A stretch of DNA of 6,257 nucleotides from Fibrobacteraceae bacterium (GCA_023231365.1 JALNVO010000164.1:1-6257), one strand, 5' to 3'. Positions 1 through 5,971 are shown, numbered from the stretch's first letter. Notes: generated from the letters alone by a model not told the origin. A program made the numbers and translations.

Positions 1-54
1 AGGGAACCGGCTTCTAGTCATAAAAATGAATTTTTAGAGGTACCCATAAGATAG
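1..54 (+). CDS. possible 3' end of an upstream gene (partial)
   Basis: From base 1 the frame is open for 17 codons and ends at TAG (52-54), 19 nt before the aminotransferase start. That spacing would fit an operon partner. The fragment (beginning REPASSHK, ending EVPIR) matches no family I recognise. A second frame ends at TAG 35-37 and is equally possible, so which frame is coding, or whether either is, cannot be decided from this window. Confidence 0.22.
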   Translation, partial: REPASSHKNEFLEVPIR

Positions 55-73
55 TTTTTGTAACTTTGTAGCG

Positions 74-1162
74 ATGATTCCTTTCGTCAATTTAAATGCG
101 CAGCGCAGAGCCTATAAAGGAGAAATAGATTCCGCCATTTCAAACGTTCTTGACAGCGCTTGCTATATAGGCGGAGAAGTTGTTTCTTCTTTAGAAAAAG
201 AATTATCGGACTATACCCGCATTCCTTATACAATCACTTGCGCGAGCGGTACATCAGCACTCATACTCGCCCTCATGGCCCTTGGAATTTCAAAAGGAGA
301 CGAGGTCATCGTCCCGGATTTTACATTCATAGCCACTGCAGAGGCCGTGGTCCTATTAGGAGGAATTCCCCGCTTTGCCGATATCGAAAAAAACTATCTC
401 ATTTCTCCAAAATCCGCAGCAAATCTGATCTCAAGCAAAACAAAAGGAATTATCGCCGTCGATTTATTTGGGCAAATGGCAAACTACGCACAGCTGAAAG
501 AAATCGCCGATGCGCACGGGCTCTGGATCCTAGAAGACGCGGCCCAGAGTTTTGGCGCCTCGCAAAATGGAAACTTCGCAGGTTCGGTAGCAACGATCGC
601 CGCAACAAGTTTTTATCCGACAAAGCCCCTCGGTTGCTACGGCGACGGCGGCGCTGTTTTCACACATAGCAAAAGTATCGCAAATAAAGTAAGAGAGCTA
701 TCAAATCACGGAAGTTCTGGAAGATACAAGCATAGTGAAATAGGGCTGAACAGCCGACTGGATACGTTGCAAGCTGCCATTCTGGAAGTAAAACTTCGAC
801 ATTTTCCAGAAGAGCTTGCAAAGCGGGAAAAGAATGCGGTTATTTACAACAACTATTTCAAATCCATTGAAGATGTAATCGTCCCCGAAATTTCAAACAG
901 AAATACCAGTACCTACGCCCAATATACGCTGCAGTTCAAAAATCGCTCTAAATGGATGAAAATTCTTAAGCGTTCAGGGATCCCCACCTGCATTCATTAT
1001 CCACAACCGCTATCTTCCCAGATCTGCTTTGCAAATTTACCTTCAGCCTCACAAGATGGAAGGAGCAATACCTGCGCGCGGCAACTTTCGAGAGAAGTAT
1101 TGAGCCTTCCCGTGTGTGCTTTTACCGATGCTGAAGAAATAATCGAACGTATTCAGAATTGA
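74..1162 (+). CDS. wbpE: DegT/DnrJ/EryC1/StrS sugar aminotransferase, WbpE-like
   Basis: This is a PLP-dependent aminotransferase that moves an amino group, usually from glutamate, onto a keto sugar nucleotide. The closest family I recognise is WbpE, which forms the 3-amino group of UDP-2-acetamido-3-amino-glucuronate for O-antigen or capsule. At 362 aa the length is normal. Visible sites are the GT pair in ASGTSAL (residues 57-63, phosphate contact), EDAAQSFGAS (154-163, with D155 facing the pyridine nitrogen and Q158), FYPTKPLGCYGDGG (180-193, with K184 as the Schiff-base lysine) and GLNSRLDTLQAAIL (224-237, with N226 of the partner subunit). The C-terminal VPTAVHYP-type segment appears as IPTCIHYPQPL (303-313). 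The start MIPFVNL is canonical for the family, but no strong Shine-Dalgarno precedes it, so it may be translated in an operon with an upstream gene. The family is certain. The exact substrate is inferred from resemblance to WbpE, and no WbpA, WbpB or WbpD gene is in view. Confidence 0.93.
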   Translation: MIPFVNLNAQRRAYKGEIDSAISNVLDSACYIGGEVVSSLEKELSDYTRIPYTITCASGTSALILALMALGISKGDEVIVPDFTFIATAEAVVLLGGIPRFADIEKNYLISPKSAANLISSKTKGIIAVDLFGQMANYAQLKEIADAHGLWILEDAAQSFGASQNGNFAGSVATIAATSFYPTKPLGCYGDGGAVFTHSKSIANKVRELSNHGSSGRYKHSEIGLNSRLDTLQAAILEVKLRHFPEELAKREKNAVIYNNYFKSIEDVIVPEISNRNTSTYAQYTLQFKNRSKWMKILKRSGIPTCIHYPQPLSSQICFANLPSASQDGRSNTCARQLSREVLSLPVCAFTDAEEIIERIQN

Positions 1163-1176
1163 CATTTTCTGTGAAA

Positions 1177-2151
1177 TCAAAGCGGATAGCGATTTAAAAG
1201 TTTTGTGATTTTCTGAGGAACATCTTGGTAGCGCTTCGCATAAGCCCTGCGAATTTTCCATTCCCGAGGAAACGAAAGCGCGGCTTCGAACCAAGCTTTA
1301 GCTAAAGCTTCAATTATGCACAATTTTGACAGCTTCTTTCCATCACCAGATTTTGTAGGAACACCACCCTTCGCCATTTTTAAATACCGGGCAAAACCGC
1401 GGAAAGGAAGTTCTAAAAGCAAAGAAATAGGGAGCAGACGGATAGCAGAACGGAGCCGATTACGCTCAGAATAATAAAGTTTCATTGGAGAATAGCGGAC
1501 TGTTACCATCGAACGCTCATGGAAAACTTTAGCAGACGGACAAAGGATTGTTTTAAAACCGCACAAATTAAAACGAATGAACCATTCCGATTCTTCAAAG
1601 AACAAGAAAAAGCTCGCATCCATCGGTCCCACTTTTTGTGCCGCCATTTTACGAAAAGCCATCACAGCGCCATAGCAACCAAAAACATCCTTTTCTCTTA
1701 CGTCCGCACAAGATATGTCCTTTCCTGAGGCTTCATTCTGGGCAAAAAGGTCCTTGCCCAAAAGGACTCCTAACGCATTCACTTTACCAGAGCGTTCCAT
1801 CACAAGACTTGCGACCGCCCCATATTCTGGATACCGTTCAAAGCAGGACAAAATGTTAAAAGACCAATCTTCTGAAAATTCCAAGTCCATATTGCAAAGG
1901 GCTTGAAAAGGGGCCTCAAAACAGGCCATCAATTCATTACAAGCGCCCGCATAGCCCAAGTTTTTTTTCCCTTGGATTACTCGGCAAGGTAGTTCCTCTT
2001 TTTGCAACAAAAGAATCGATCCATCCGTAGACGCGTTATCATACACCCAAACGCGGACTTCCAATTTTTGTGCATTCAAGCTCCTCACACAACGAACTAG
2101 AGAATTTCCACCATTATAATTGACGATACCTACATCAAAAAAAAACGACAC
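1177..2151 (-). CDS. family 2 glycosyltransferase, rhamnosyltransferase-like
   Basis: This is a GT-A fold, GT2 glycosyltransferase (324 aa) that probably adds one sugar to a lipid-linked surface polysaccharide at the inner face of the membrane. Motifs run in the order of WbbL/RfbF-type enzymes: VNYNGG (10-15), DNASTDGS (38-45), NLGYAGACN (64-72), the metal-binding stretch NMDLE (87-91, D89 in place of a full DxD), CYGAVMAFRK (159-168), MDASFFLFFEESEW (177-190) with the acidic catalytic region and following R193, VFHERS (209-214), and YYSERNRL (226-233). The C-terminal third is basic with a hydrophobic stretch (about 238-250), which suggests peripheral membrane contact. The start is GTG. It is supported by AGAGG at 2156-2160 with a 4-nt spacer, and no better start lies upstream. 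Codons 3-5 are a T9 run. It converges on the aminotransferase, 14 bp between stop codons. The donor sugar cannot be read from sequence. Confidence 0.92.
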   Translation of the reverse strand: MSFFFDVGIVNYNGGNSLVRCVRSLNAQKLEVRVWVYDNASTDGSILLLQKEELPCRVIQGKKNLGYAGACNELMACFEAPFQALCNMDLEFSEDWSFNILSCFERYPEYGAVASLVMERSGKVNALGVLLGKDLFAQNEASGKDISCADVREKDVFGCYGAVMAFRKMAAQKVGPMDASFFLFFEESEWFIRFNLCGFKTILCPSAKVFHERSMVTVRYSPMKLYYSERNRLRSAIRLLPISLLLELPFRGFARYLKMAKGGVPTKSGDGKKLSKLCIIEALAKAWFEAALSFPREWKIRRAYAKRYQDVPQKITKLLNRYPL

Positions 2152-2155
2152 AGAA

Positions 2156-2160
2156 CCTCT
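2156..2160 (-). promoter_or_regulatory. Shine-Dalgarno supporting a GTG start
   Basis: On the minus strand AGAGG sits 4 nt before GTG (2151-2149). It decides the otherwise weak start of the glycosyltransferase. An AT-rich stretch just upstream (about 2175-2193) could hold a -10 element, but I see no convincing -35, so a promoter is not called. Confidence 0.7.
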
Positions 2161-2188
2161 TTAAAAAGGATGACTCAAAATATAATAT

Positions 2189-2216
2189 AAAAAAGACCGC
2201 CAATTAAAGCGGTCTC
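2189..2216 (-). terminator. Rho-independent terminator of the LamG lipoprotein gene
   Basis: On the minus strand the 7-bp stem AGACCGC / GCGGTCT (2215-2209 with 2200-2194) encloses an 8-nt loop. The 3' arm runs into six Ts (2194-2189) and further AT-rich sequence. It lies about 25 nt after the lipoprotein stop. It separates that gene from the glycosyltransferase downstream on the same strand. The plus-strand side lacks a clean U tract, so it is probably one-directional. Confidence 0.85.
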
Positions 2217-2239
2217 TCGTTCTGTTCTAGTTCTTTTAA

Positions 2240-3691
2240 TCAGTTGGCATAAAAACGGATATAATCGATCTTGCCCTTAAAATAGCGGTCGTGATTGTTT
2301 TGGTTCATTGCATCATAGCCAATGCCCAAATCATAACCAAGTTGTGCTAAGTCGCCATCAAAAGCAACCTTCGTGCGAATTTCACCATTCAAACTCACCT
2401 GAATAGAATCCGAAGTTTTTTCTACACGGATTGTCGTCCATTGATTCAAGGAAAGAGTATCAACGGTAAACACGTTCCATTCTGTACCCTGAGCCGCATC
2501 GCGGGCATGGAACTGAAGCGTTCCAGAATCCAAACGGAGAATCCAGCCATCACCGTAGGATCCAGGAGGCTCGGCCGCAACAATGTTGTTCATCTGATTA
2601 AATTCAGTCGGATAAATGCGGACTTCCAAAACGAACTCATTCCTCTTGAAAGTTTCTGTAAGGGGAACAATCAAGCCTGCAGAAGAATCCAAGACAAGAA
2701 CAGAATCTTCTATAACAGGAGAGCCTTCTCCCACAAAAGCGTTATTACCATTTCCAGTCGCATCAAGGCCTACGTTTGCAGAATCATTGAATTCCCAAGC
2801 AACGAGAAGTCCCGAATCAGGAGCAACTACAGCGGCAGAAGAAGAAGATTCCGAAGAATCAACCGCTGCCGTATCGGCAAAAGAGGAATCCTCCACAACG
2901 GAAGTATCTACAGCAGAGGAAGAGCTTGTTTCCGTATAACTTTTTGCAGTACTGATTAGTTTTTCAATGCGGATGTAATCAATCTTTCCGCTGAAATAGC
3001 GGTTGTGATTTGCTTGATTCATCGCATCATAGCCAATACCCAAGCCGTAAGTCATCTGAGCTACATCGCCCCTAAAGGAAGCCGCAGCTTTAAGAAATCC
3101 ATTCATATAAATGGCTGTTACAGAATCAATACGTTCAATACGCACCGTAGTCCATTCATTTAGCGGAATAGTATCGCCAACCAAGACCTCAAACCAAGAA
3201 GCTCCTTCGTCAGCATCTCTCATCAAAAACACGACGCGGCCTTCTTCAAGGCGGAGAATCCAACCATCACCATAACGTCCAGGAGGCTCTGCCGCAACGA
3301 TGTTGTTCATTTCTCCAAATGCCGTAGGATAAATGCGAGCTTCAATCGCAAAGTCGTTCGTCTTTAGAGAATCAAACAAATTGACCTTCAATCCCGAAGC
3401 CCCATCTAATGACAAAGCAGAGTCGCGAATTACTGGAGCACCTTCGCCAACTTCAGCATCGTTTTTGTATCTAGAAAAATCTTTACCAACATTTGAAGGA
3501 TCTTTGAATTGCCAACTTGCAATAATCTCTTTGTTTGAAGAATCAAGATAATTTTTCACACGTGCCAAATCTTCAGAAACGTAAGATTTTACATTTATTG
3601 AAGAAGCATCCGCTTCAGTTGTATTTGTCTGTGAGCACCCCAAAAATGCAAACGTAAACGAAATCAACCCCAACAAGTTCCACTTTTTCAT
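2240..3691 (-). CDS. lipoprotein with two tandem LamG-like (ConA-like) domains
   Basis: This 483-aa protein starts with a lipoprotein signal peptide: MKKW, a hydrophobic core, and lipobox FLGC with C19 as the lipidated residue and Ser at +2, which is compatible with outer-membrane delivery. Two homologous concanavalin A-like/LamG domains follow, at about 56-244 and 294-482. They are in register at an offset of 238-239 residues. Between them is a low-complexity Ser/Ala/Asp linker (about 250-292), as in many Fibrobacter surface proteins. Both domains keep MNNIVAAEPPG, YGDGWILRL, W-T-T-x-R and a closing IGYDAMNQ...GKIDYIR block. LamG folds usually bind glycans or proteins. No glycosidase domain or glycosidase catalytic motif is visible, so a carbohydrate-binding or adhesion role at the cell surface is inferred, not shown. 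The start has AGGGAGA 4 nt upstream. It has its own promoter and terminator and so is probably monocistronic. Confidence 0.9.
   Translation of the reverse strand: MKKWNLLGLISFTFAFLGCSQTNTTEADASSINVKSYVSEDLARVKNYLDSSNKEIIASWQFKDPSNVGKDFSRYKNDAEVGEGAPVIRDSALSLDGASGLKVNLFDSLKTNDFAIEARIYPTAFGEMNNIVAAEPPGRYGDGWILRLEEGRVVFLMRDADEGASWFEVLVGDTIPLNEWTTVRIERIDSVTAIYMNGFLKAAASFRGDVAQMTYGLGIGYDAMNQANHNRYFSGKIDYIRIEKLISTAKSYTETSSSSAVDTSVVEDSSFADTAAVDSSESSSSAAVVAPDSGLLVAWEFNDSANVGLDATGNGNNAFVGEGSPVIEDSVLVLDSSAGLIVPLTETFKRNEFVLEVRIYPTEFNQMNNIVAAEPPGSYGDGWILRLDSGTLQFHARDAAQGTEWNVFTVDTLSLNQWTTIRVEKTSDSIQVSLNGEIRTKVAFDGDLAQLGYDLGIGYDAMNQNNHDRYFKGKIDYIRFYAN
2243..2812 (-). repeat. LamG-like repeat unit 2 (C-terminal copy)
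   Basis: This encodes residues 294-482 of the lipoprotein and is a diverged copy of 2960-3526. The two copies still share near-identical DNA blocks, for example the complement of GCATCATAGCCAAT. Differences there are mostly third-position changes, as expected for an old in-frame duplication held by selection on the protein. Confidence 0.85.
2960..3526 (-). repeat. LamG-like repeat unit 1 (N-terminal copy)
   Basis: This encodes residues 56-244 of the lipoprotein and pairs with 2243-2812. Conserved blocks are MNNIVAAEPPG (128-138), YGDGWILRL (140-148), and LGIGYDAMNQ (217-226) followed by NH, RYF and GKIDYIR (235-241). Confidence 0.85.
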
Positions 3692-3695
3692 ATGA

Positions 3696-3702
3696 TCTCC
3701 CT
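3696..3702 (-). promoter_or_regulatory. Shine-Dalgarno of the LamG lipoprotein gene
   Basis: On the minus strand AGGGAGA precedes the ATG (3691-3689) with a 4-nt spacer. It is a strong site and fixes the start of the signal peptide. Confidence 0.75.
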
Positions 3703-3790
3703 ATAAAGTGGTTTATTTTTTCTGACAAAAAATTTAAAATCTTTGCTGAATTGAAATTTTTATGCTGGACTCTTAAACAGGATATGTTTC

Positions 3791-3820
3791 AATATATATC
3801 TGATAACGTATTCCTGTCAA
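3791..3820 (-). promoter_or_regulatory. sigma70-type promoter for the LamG lipoprotein
   Basis: On the minus strand a consensus TTGACA (3820-3815) is followed 18 nt later by TATATT (3796-3791). TATATA at a 16-nt spacing overlaps it as an alternative. Transcription would start near 3784, giving a 5' leader of about 90 nt before the ATG. The leader is AT-rich, with no riboswitch-like structure that I can recognise. Confidence 0.6.
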
Positions 3821-4151
3821 GGGTTAAATGCACACGAATATTATTACTCCCATCCACTACTGTCCAAAAGAACTGGTTTTCGTGAATGAAACGTCAAAAT
3901 CAGCTTAAATTTTCCATACTTGGTTCAAATTGAAAATAACCATCTCTCTGTATTATACTGTCCGAAATAATTTACGGTTATTCCATCTCTTCAAAATATT
4001 CCCAAACGAGACAATAACACTCGATTCCTGTGGACAAATACGTTATTGGTGGCGAAACAGCATAGTTTGGATGACCATAAATTCAAATGTGTTGGCCTTT
4101 TAATAAAGGGTGGAAGGGATCTTGAATGGGCTGATACTGTCCTGAACCCTG
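3821..4151. other. non-coding, no gene recognised
   Basis: This is AT-rich sequence between the lipoprotein promoter and the IS256 remnant. All frames are short. One plus-strand frame is open at 3971-4153 (containing KFKCVGLLIKGG and LEWADTVLNP). It could be a badly decayed upstream part of the IS256 transposase, because it approaches the recognisable tail with a one-step frame change near 4150, but I cannot match it with confidence. The word TACTGTCC or ATACTGTCC occurs three times (near 3859, 3955 and 4134), with no clear meaning. Confidence 0.4.
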
Positions 4152-4367
4152 TTTGATCTGGAAATGGAAGCCTGGAAAAAGATAAGGACGAGCAATTGTT
4201 TGGAACGGTTGAACAAGGAAATCCGTCGTCGAACGCGGGTTGCGGGAATCTTCCCAAACGACGCTTCATGCCTCAGACTCGTAGATGCTCTGCTCATGGA
4301 GCAAAACGATGAATGGACCAATCGGAAAGTGTATCTGAATCCCAAAACGTTGGAGAAATTGAAGTGA
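4152..4367 (+). pseudogene. IS256-family transposase, C-terminal remnant
   Basis: Only about the last 65-70 residues of a transposase that is normally near 400 aa remain. The stretch WKKIRTSN (from about 4170), then LERLNKEIRRRTRV, GIFPNDAS, RLVDALLMEQNDEW and a final VYLNPKTLEKLK is the typical end of IS256 (Mutator-type, DDE) transposases. It includes the conserved region around the last catalytic Glu (NKEIRRR). The natural stop TGA is at 4365-4367. Upstream in the same frame there is a TGA at 4143-4145, and the DDE Asp residues are missing, so the protein cannot act. The ATG at 4164 is internal to the old gene and not a real start. The right end of the element follows directly (4369-4397). 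Confidence 0.85.
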
Positions 4368-4368
4368 T

Positions 4369-4397
4369 AATTTTACAGAAATAAAGGTTGCATTATC
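4369..4397 (-). repeat. IS256-type right inverted repeat
   Basis: Read inwards on the minus strand from 4397, the sequence starts GATAATGCAACC and ends with TTTCTGTAAAATT. It fits the IS256 terminal pattern, which opens with GATAA and carries a TGTAAAA block about 20 bp in. It lies just after the transposase stop, where the right IR of this family belongs. Confidence 0.65.
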
Positions 4398-4570
4398 CCC
4401 AGAAAAAGGTTCACAAACAAATGAACAGCTTCGCTGATCATATACTCCCGAAGATCTTATGCCATTCGACTGTGCAAAAATTTTTTCCCATGCTCAAGTG
4501 ACTTCCCCACCCAAGCTTTGCAGGCGATTTTTGAAGTCGACTAGTGCCGACTAGCTTCCCTAAGGGAATT
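4398..4570. other. spacer between two IS remnants, no gene seen
   Basis: I see no recognisable gene. The longest plus-strand frame from an ATG (4423-4503, 26 codons, containing HILPKILCHSTVQKFF) matches nothing I know. Near the right edge there are two copies of CGACTAG (4538-4544 and 4548-4554), a palindrome AGTCGACT (4535-4542) and a short hairpin TTCCC-TAA-GGGAA (4556-4568). The hairpin may belong to the flank or the right end of the neighbouring IS200-type element. Confidence 0.4.
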
Positions 4571-4578
4571 ATGAACCA

Positions 4579-4597
4579 CCCGACAGCAAGCTATGGG
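4579..4597 (-). repeat. IS200-type right-end hairpin
   Basis: CCC-G-ACAG / CTAT-GGG around a CAAG loop (plus-strand reading). The stem has one bulged base and one wobble pair. It is a slightly decayed counterpart of the left-end hairpin. A competing GGGG-ATCA-CCCC hairpin (4596-4607) overlaps it. Confidence 0.6.
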
Positions 4598-4616
4598 GGA
4601 TCACCCCTGATCTACG

Positions 4617-5072
4617 CTACATCGTATGAAACAGTAACAGTTCGCGCTCTCTGAATAACTGCTTGTATTCCACAACTTTTGTTTCTCACATATTCAACAC
4701 ACAGATGTCTCTTTGTCTTTCTGCCGTACCATGTGATGAAACACCCATAGGTCAAGAACTCAAGCTTCCCACAGCTTTTTCCTGACGAAGGGAACCCGCG
4801 GAATATCTGACGGGCCGTTATGCTCTTGATCGTACGCGCAATCTTCGCCGGACTCAAGTAACGGAACGGACTTGAATCAAGAAATGGACATGATCCCTGT
4901 CCTTTCCTATTTCAAGAAATCGAATTTCAAATCACTGTGAAATTTTCTCGCAAACCCGTTTCAGTCCCTCGTCAACTGAGTCATCAAAGACAATCCGGCG
5001 ATATTTTGCAGGACAGAACAGATGGTAAATCAATACAGACTCATTGTGGCTCTTGTCCACAAACTCGCTCAT
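4617..5072 (-). pseudogene. tnpA: IS200/IS605-type TnpA transposase, frameshifted
   Basis: The locus spans 456 nt, the full size of a Y1 HUH transposase of about 150 aa. These enzymes cut and join single-stranded DNA at hairpin ends. The start is MSEFVDKSHN (from 5072), then YHLFCPAKYRR and CEKIS. An in-frame TGA at 4934-4932 probably replaced CGA (Arg). The same frame continues with FEIRFLEIGKDRD and the HUH motif HVH (4892-4884), which is intact. A frame change near 4855-4862 leads into SPAKIARTIKSITARQIF. A short second slip near FPSSGKSCGK would restore KKLWE. The catalytic Tyr codon lies in VEYVRN (4692-4690). A last shift near 4670 gives the family's typical end, EYKQLFRERELLLF, and the stop at 4617. 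With one nonsense and at least three frame lesions it cannot be functional. Confidence 0.88.
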
Positions 5073-5094
5073 CTATACATGATACAAATCAAAG

Positions 5095-5110
5095 CCGTAG
5101 CAAGCTACGG
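5095..5110 (-). repeat. IS200-type left-end hairpin
   Basis: A perfect 6-bp stem CCGTAG / CTACGG with loop CAAG (plus-strand reading). On the minus strand it is preceded by TTGAATTCC, as expected for the left end of this family. It lies between the SprT-like gene and the tnpA start and matches the right-end hairpin in loop and lower stem. Confidence 0.7.
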
Positions 5111-5128
5111 GGAATTCAACGCCAGAGA

Positions 5129-5950
5129 TTAAATTTCCCCGTTTTTCCTCACCCGGTTCATCACCCGGACATTCTTCGGAAGAATTTCGCTATGCCATTT
5201 TATCCATTCCTGATAATGGGTAAAAAGGCGTTCCCTCTGCCTAAAATTTTTCCCATGCACAACTCGTCTTCCGTTGATCACTTGAGGTGGAATCGCAATA
5301 TGAAGGCATTCGTGATACACAACCCCGGACACAGCATACAAAGGACAATTTTCAAAATCGTATCCCCGGCTTATGCTAATTATGTTAATTTGTTCTTTAG
5401 ATAAAGGGTCTCTGCGGACCGTATGAAAACTAAGGCCTCCTGTGCGAGAGCTCCAAGTAATCCGGCTCTTTAAGGCACCATCAAAATACTCAGCATTTAC
5501 TGCAGCAAACACCTGGTTTAAATTATACACCCGGCCTTCCGGCTTTATCAGGGGAAGCCGGTATTCTGCAGAGGCCAGATTTACGCCTTTATTCAAAAGG
5601 ATTCTGTCGGTTGCGTTCCAAATCCTAGACAGAACTTCCCGAACTTTTTTGCGGGATGCCGCCGTTTTGCGACGAGAGGCGAGACCCACCCACTCCGCAA
5701 TAAGCTCCCTCACAAAAGCAAATTCCGGCGTCCCCATATATTTGGGAAGTTTTGCCTCTGGACGCGAGAAAAAGCAGCCAGAGCGAAACCGGATGCTTTT
5801 CTTTAGACTGGCGCCATACGTAAAAAGGACAGAACCGTCCCGCGAAGCCTTATTTGATGTTAGGGGAACCGTGATGCTCCCGGCATTTTTTTCTTCTTCG
5901 GGATCATGCCTTCCAAAAAGATCCGTTTGAAAAGAAACTCTGCCAGTCAT
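5129..5950 (-). CDS. SprT-like zinc metallopeptidase with long N-terminal extension
   Basis: The C-terminal half (about 143-255) is a SprT-like domain. NQVFAAVNAEYFDG (145-158) resembles its opening helix, ITWS (164-167) the following strand, and the zinc site is YHECLHI (212-218: H213, E214, H217) with the third ligand in HGKNFRQRE (H232-E240). The family includes E. coli SprT and eukaryotic SPRTN, which degrades proteins cross-linked to DNA. The C-terminal zinc ribbon found in some members is absent. The N-terminal 140 residues are not recognised. They hold QTDLF (8-12), similar to the beta-clamp-binding consensus QL(S/D)LF, and a basic patch RRKTAASRKK (93-102) that could contact DNA. The start ATG has GAGGA at 5960-5964 with a 9-nt spacer. 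No signal peptide is present, so it is cytoplasmic. Protease function is well supported by the motif; the DNA-repair role is inference. Confidence 0.87.
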   Translation of the reverse strand: MTGRVSFQTDLFGRHDPEEEKNAGSITVPLTSNKASRDGSVLFTYGASLKKSIRFRSGCFFSRPEAKLPKYMGTPEFAFVRELIAEWVGLASRRKTAASRKKVREVLSRIWNATDRILLNKGVNLASAEYRLPLIKPEGRVYNLNQVFAAVNAEYFDGALKSRITWSSRTGGLSFHTVRRDPLSKEQINIISISRGYDFENCPLYAVSGVVYHECLHIAIPPQVINGRRVVHGKNFRQRERLFTHYQEWIKWHSEILPKNVRVMNRVRKNGEI

Positions 5951-5971
5951 TCTTTTTATTCCTCATTCACT

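Larger units (their letters stand above)
4152..4397 (+). mobile_element. IS256-family element, 3' remnant
   Basis: This comprises the transposase tail plus the right inverted repeat. The right boundary at 4397 is fairly well placed by the IR. The left boundary is uncertain. A partly similar sequence at 3802-3829 could be the left end of an internally deleted copy, otherwise the 5' part has been lost. No 8-9 bp target duplication flanking 4397 is seen upstream. Confidence 0.7.
4571..5118 (-). mobile_element. degenerate IS200-type element
   Basis: This is a tnpA-only IS200/IS605-family element on the minus strand, with the left end near 5118 and the right end near 4571. The coding region is broken, but both ends keep a hairpin with the same CAAG/CTTG tetraloop. 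There is no tnpB accessory gene. Boundaries are approximate, because this family makes no target duplication and ends are defined only by cleavage sites next to the hairpins. It sits about 10 bp after the stop codon of the SprT-like gene, so it did not disrupt that reading frame. Confidence 0.8.

Noticed and set aside
160..669. Plus-strand frame of 169 codons inside the aminotransferase
   Set aside because: It is extremely Arg-rich with no family resemblance, and it lies wholly within a well-supported gene in another frame.
2441..2959. Plus-strand frame of 172 codons opposite the LamG lipoprotein
   Set aside because: It is antisense to a clear gene, has a composition typical of a complement frame (Ser/Arg/Ile-rich), and shows no domain and no supporting start signal.
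3855..4142. Three copies of TACTGTCC/ATACTGTCC
   Set aside because: The shared word is only 8-9 bp, the spacing is irregular (about 96 and 179 bp) and the flanks differ. It is not CRISPR-like and could be chance or IS debris.
3991..4345. Minus-strand frames opposite the IS256 remnant
   Set aside because: They are complement shadows of the transposase tail and its flank; the motif match is on the plus strand.
4535..4568. Palindromes and the CGACTAG direct repeat beside the IS200-type right end, as a possible att site
   Set aside because: There is no integrase, no tRNA and no matching copy elsewhere in the window. The more economical reading is flank or end structure of the IS.
4937..5404. 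Plus-strand frame of 155 codons
   Set aside because: It runs antisense across the start of the tnpA pseudogene and the end of the SprT-like gene, so it cannot be an independent conserved protein.
5442..5930. Plus-strand frame of 162 codons opposite the SprT-like gene
   Set aside because: It is antisense to the gene carrying HExxH and has no recognisable motif.
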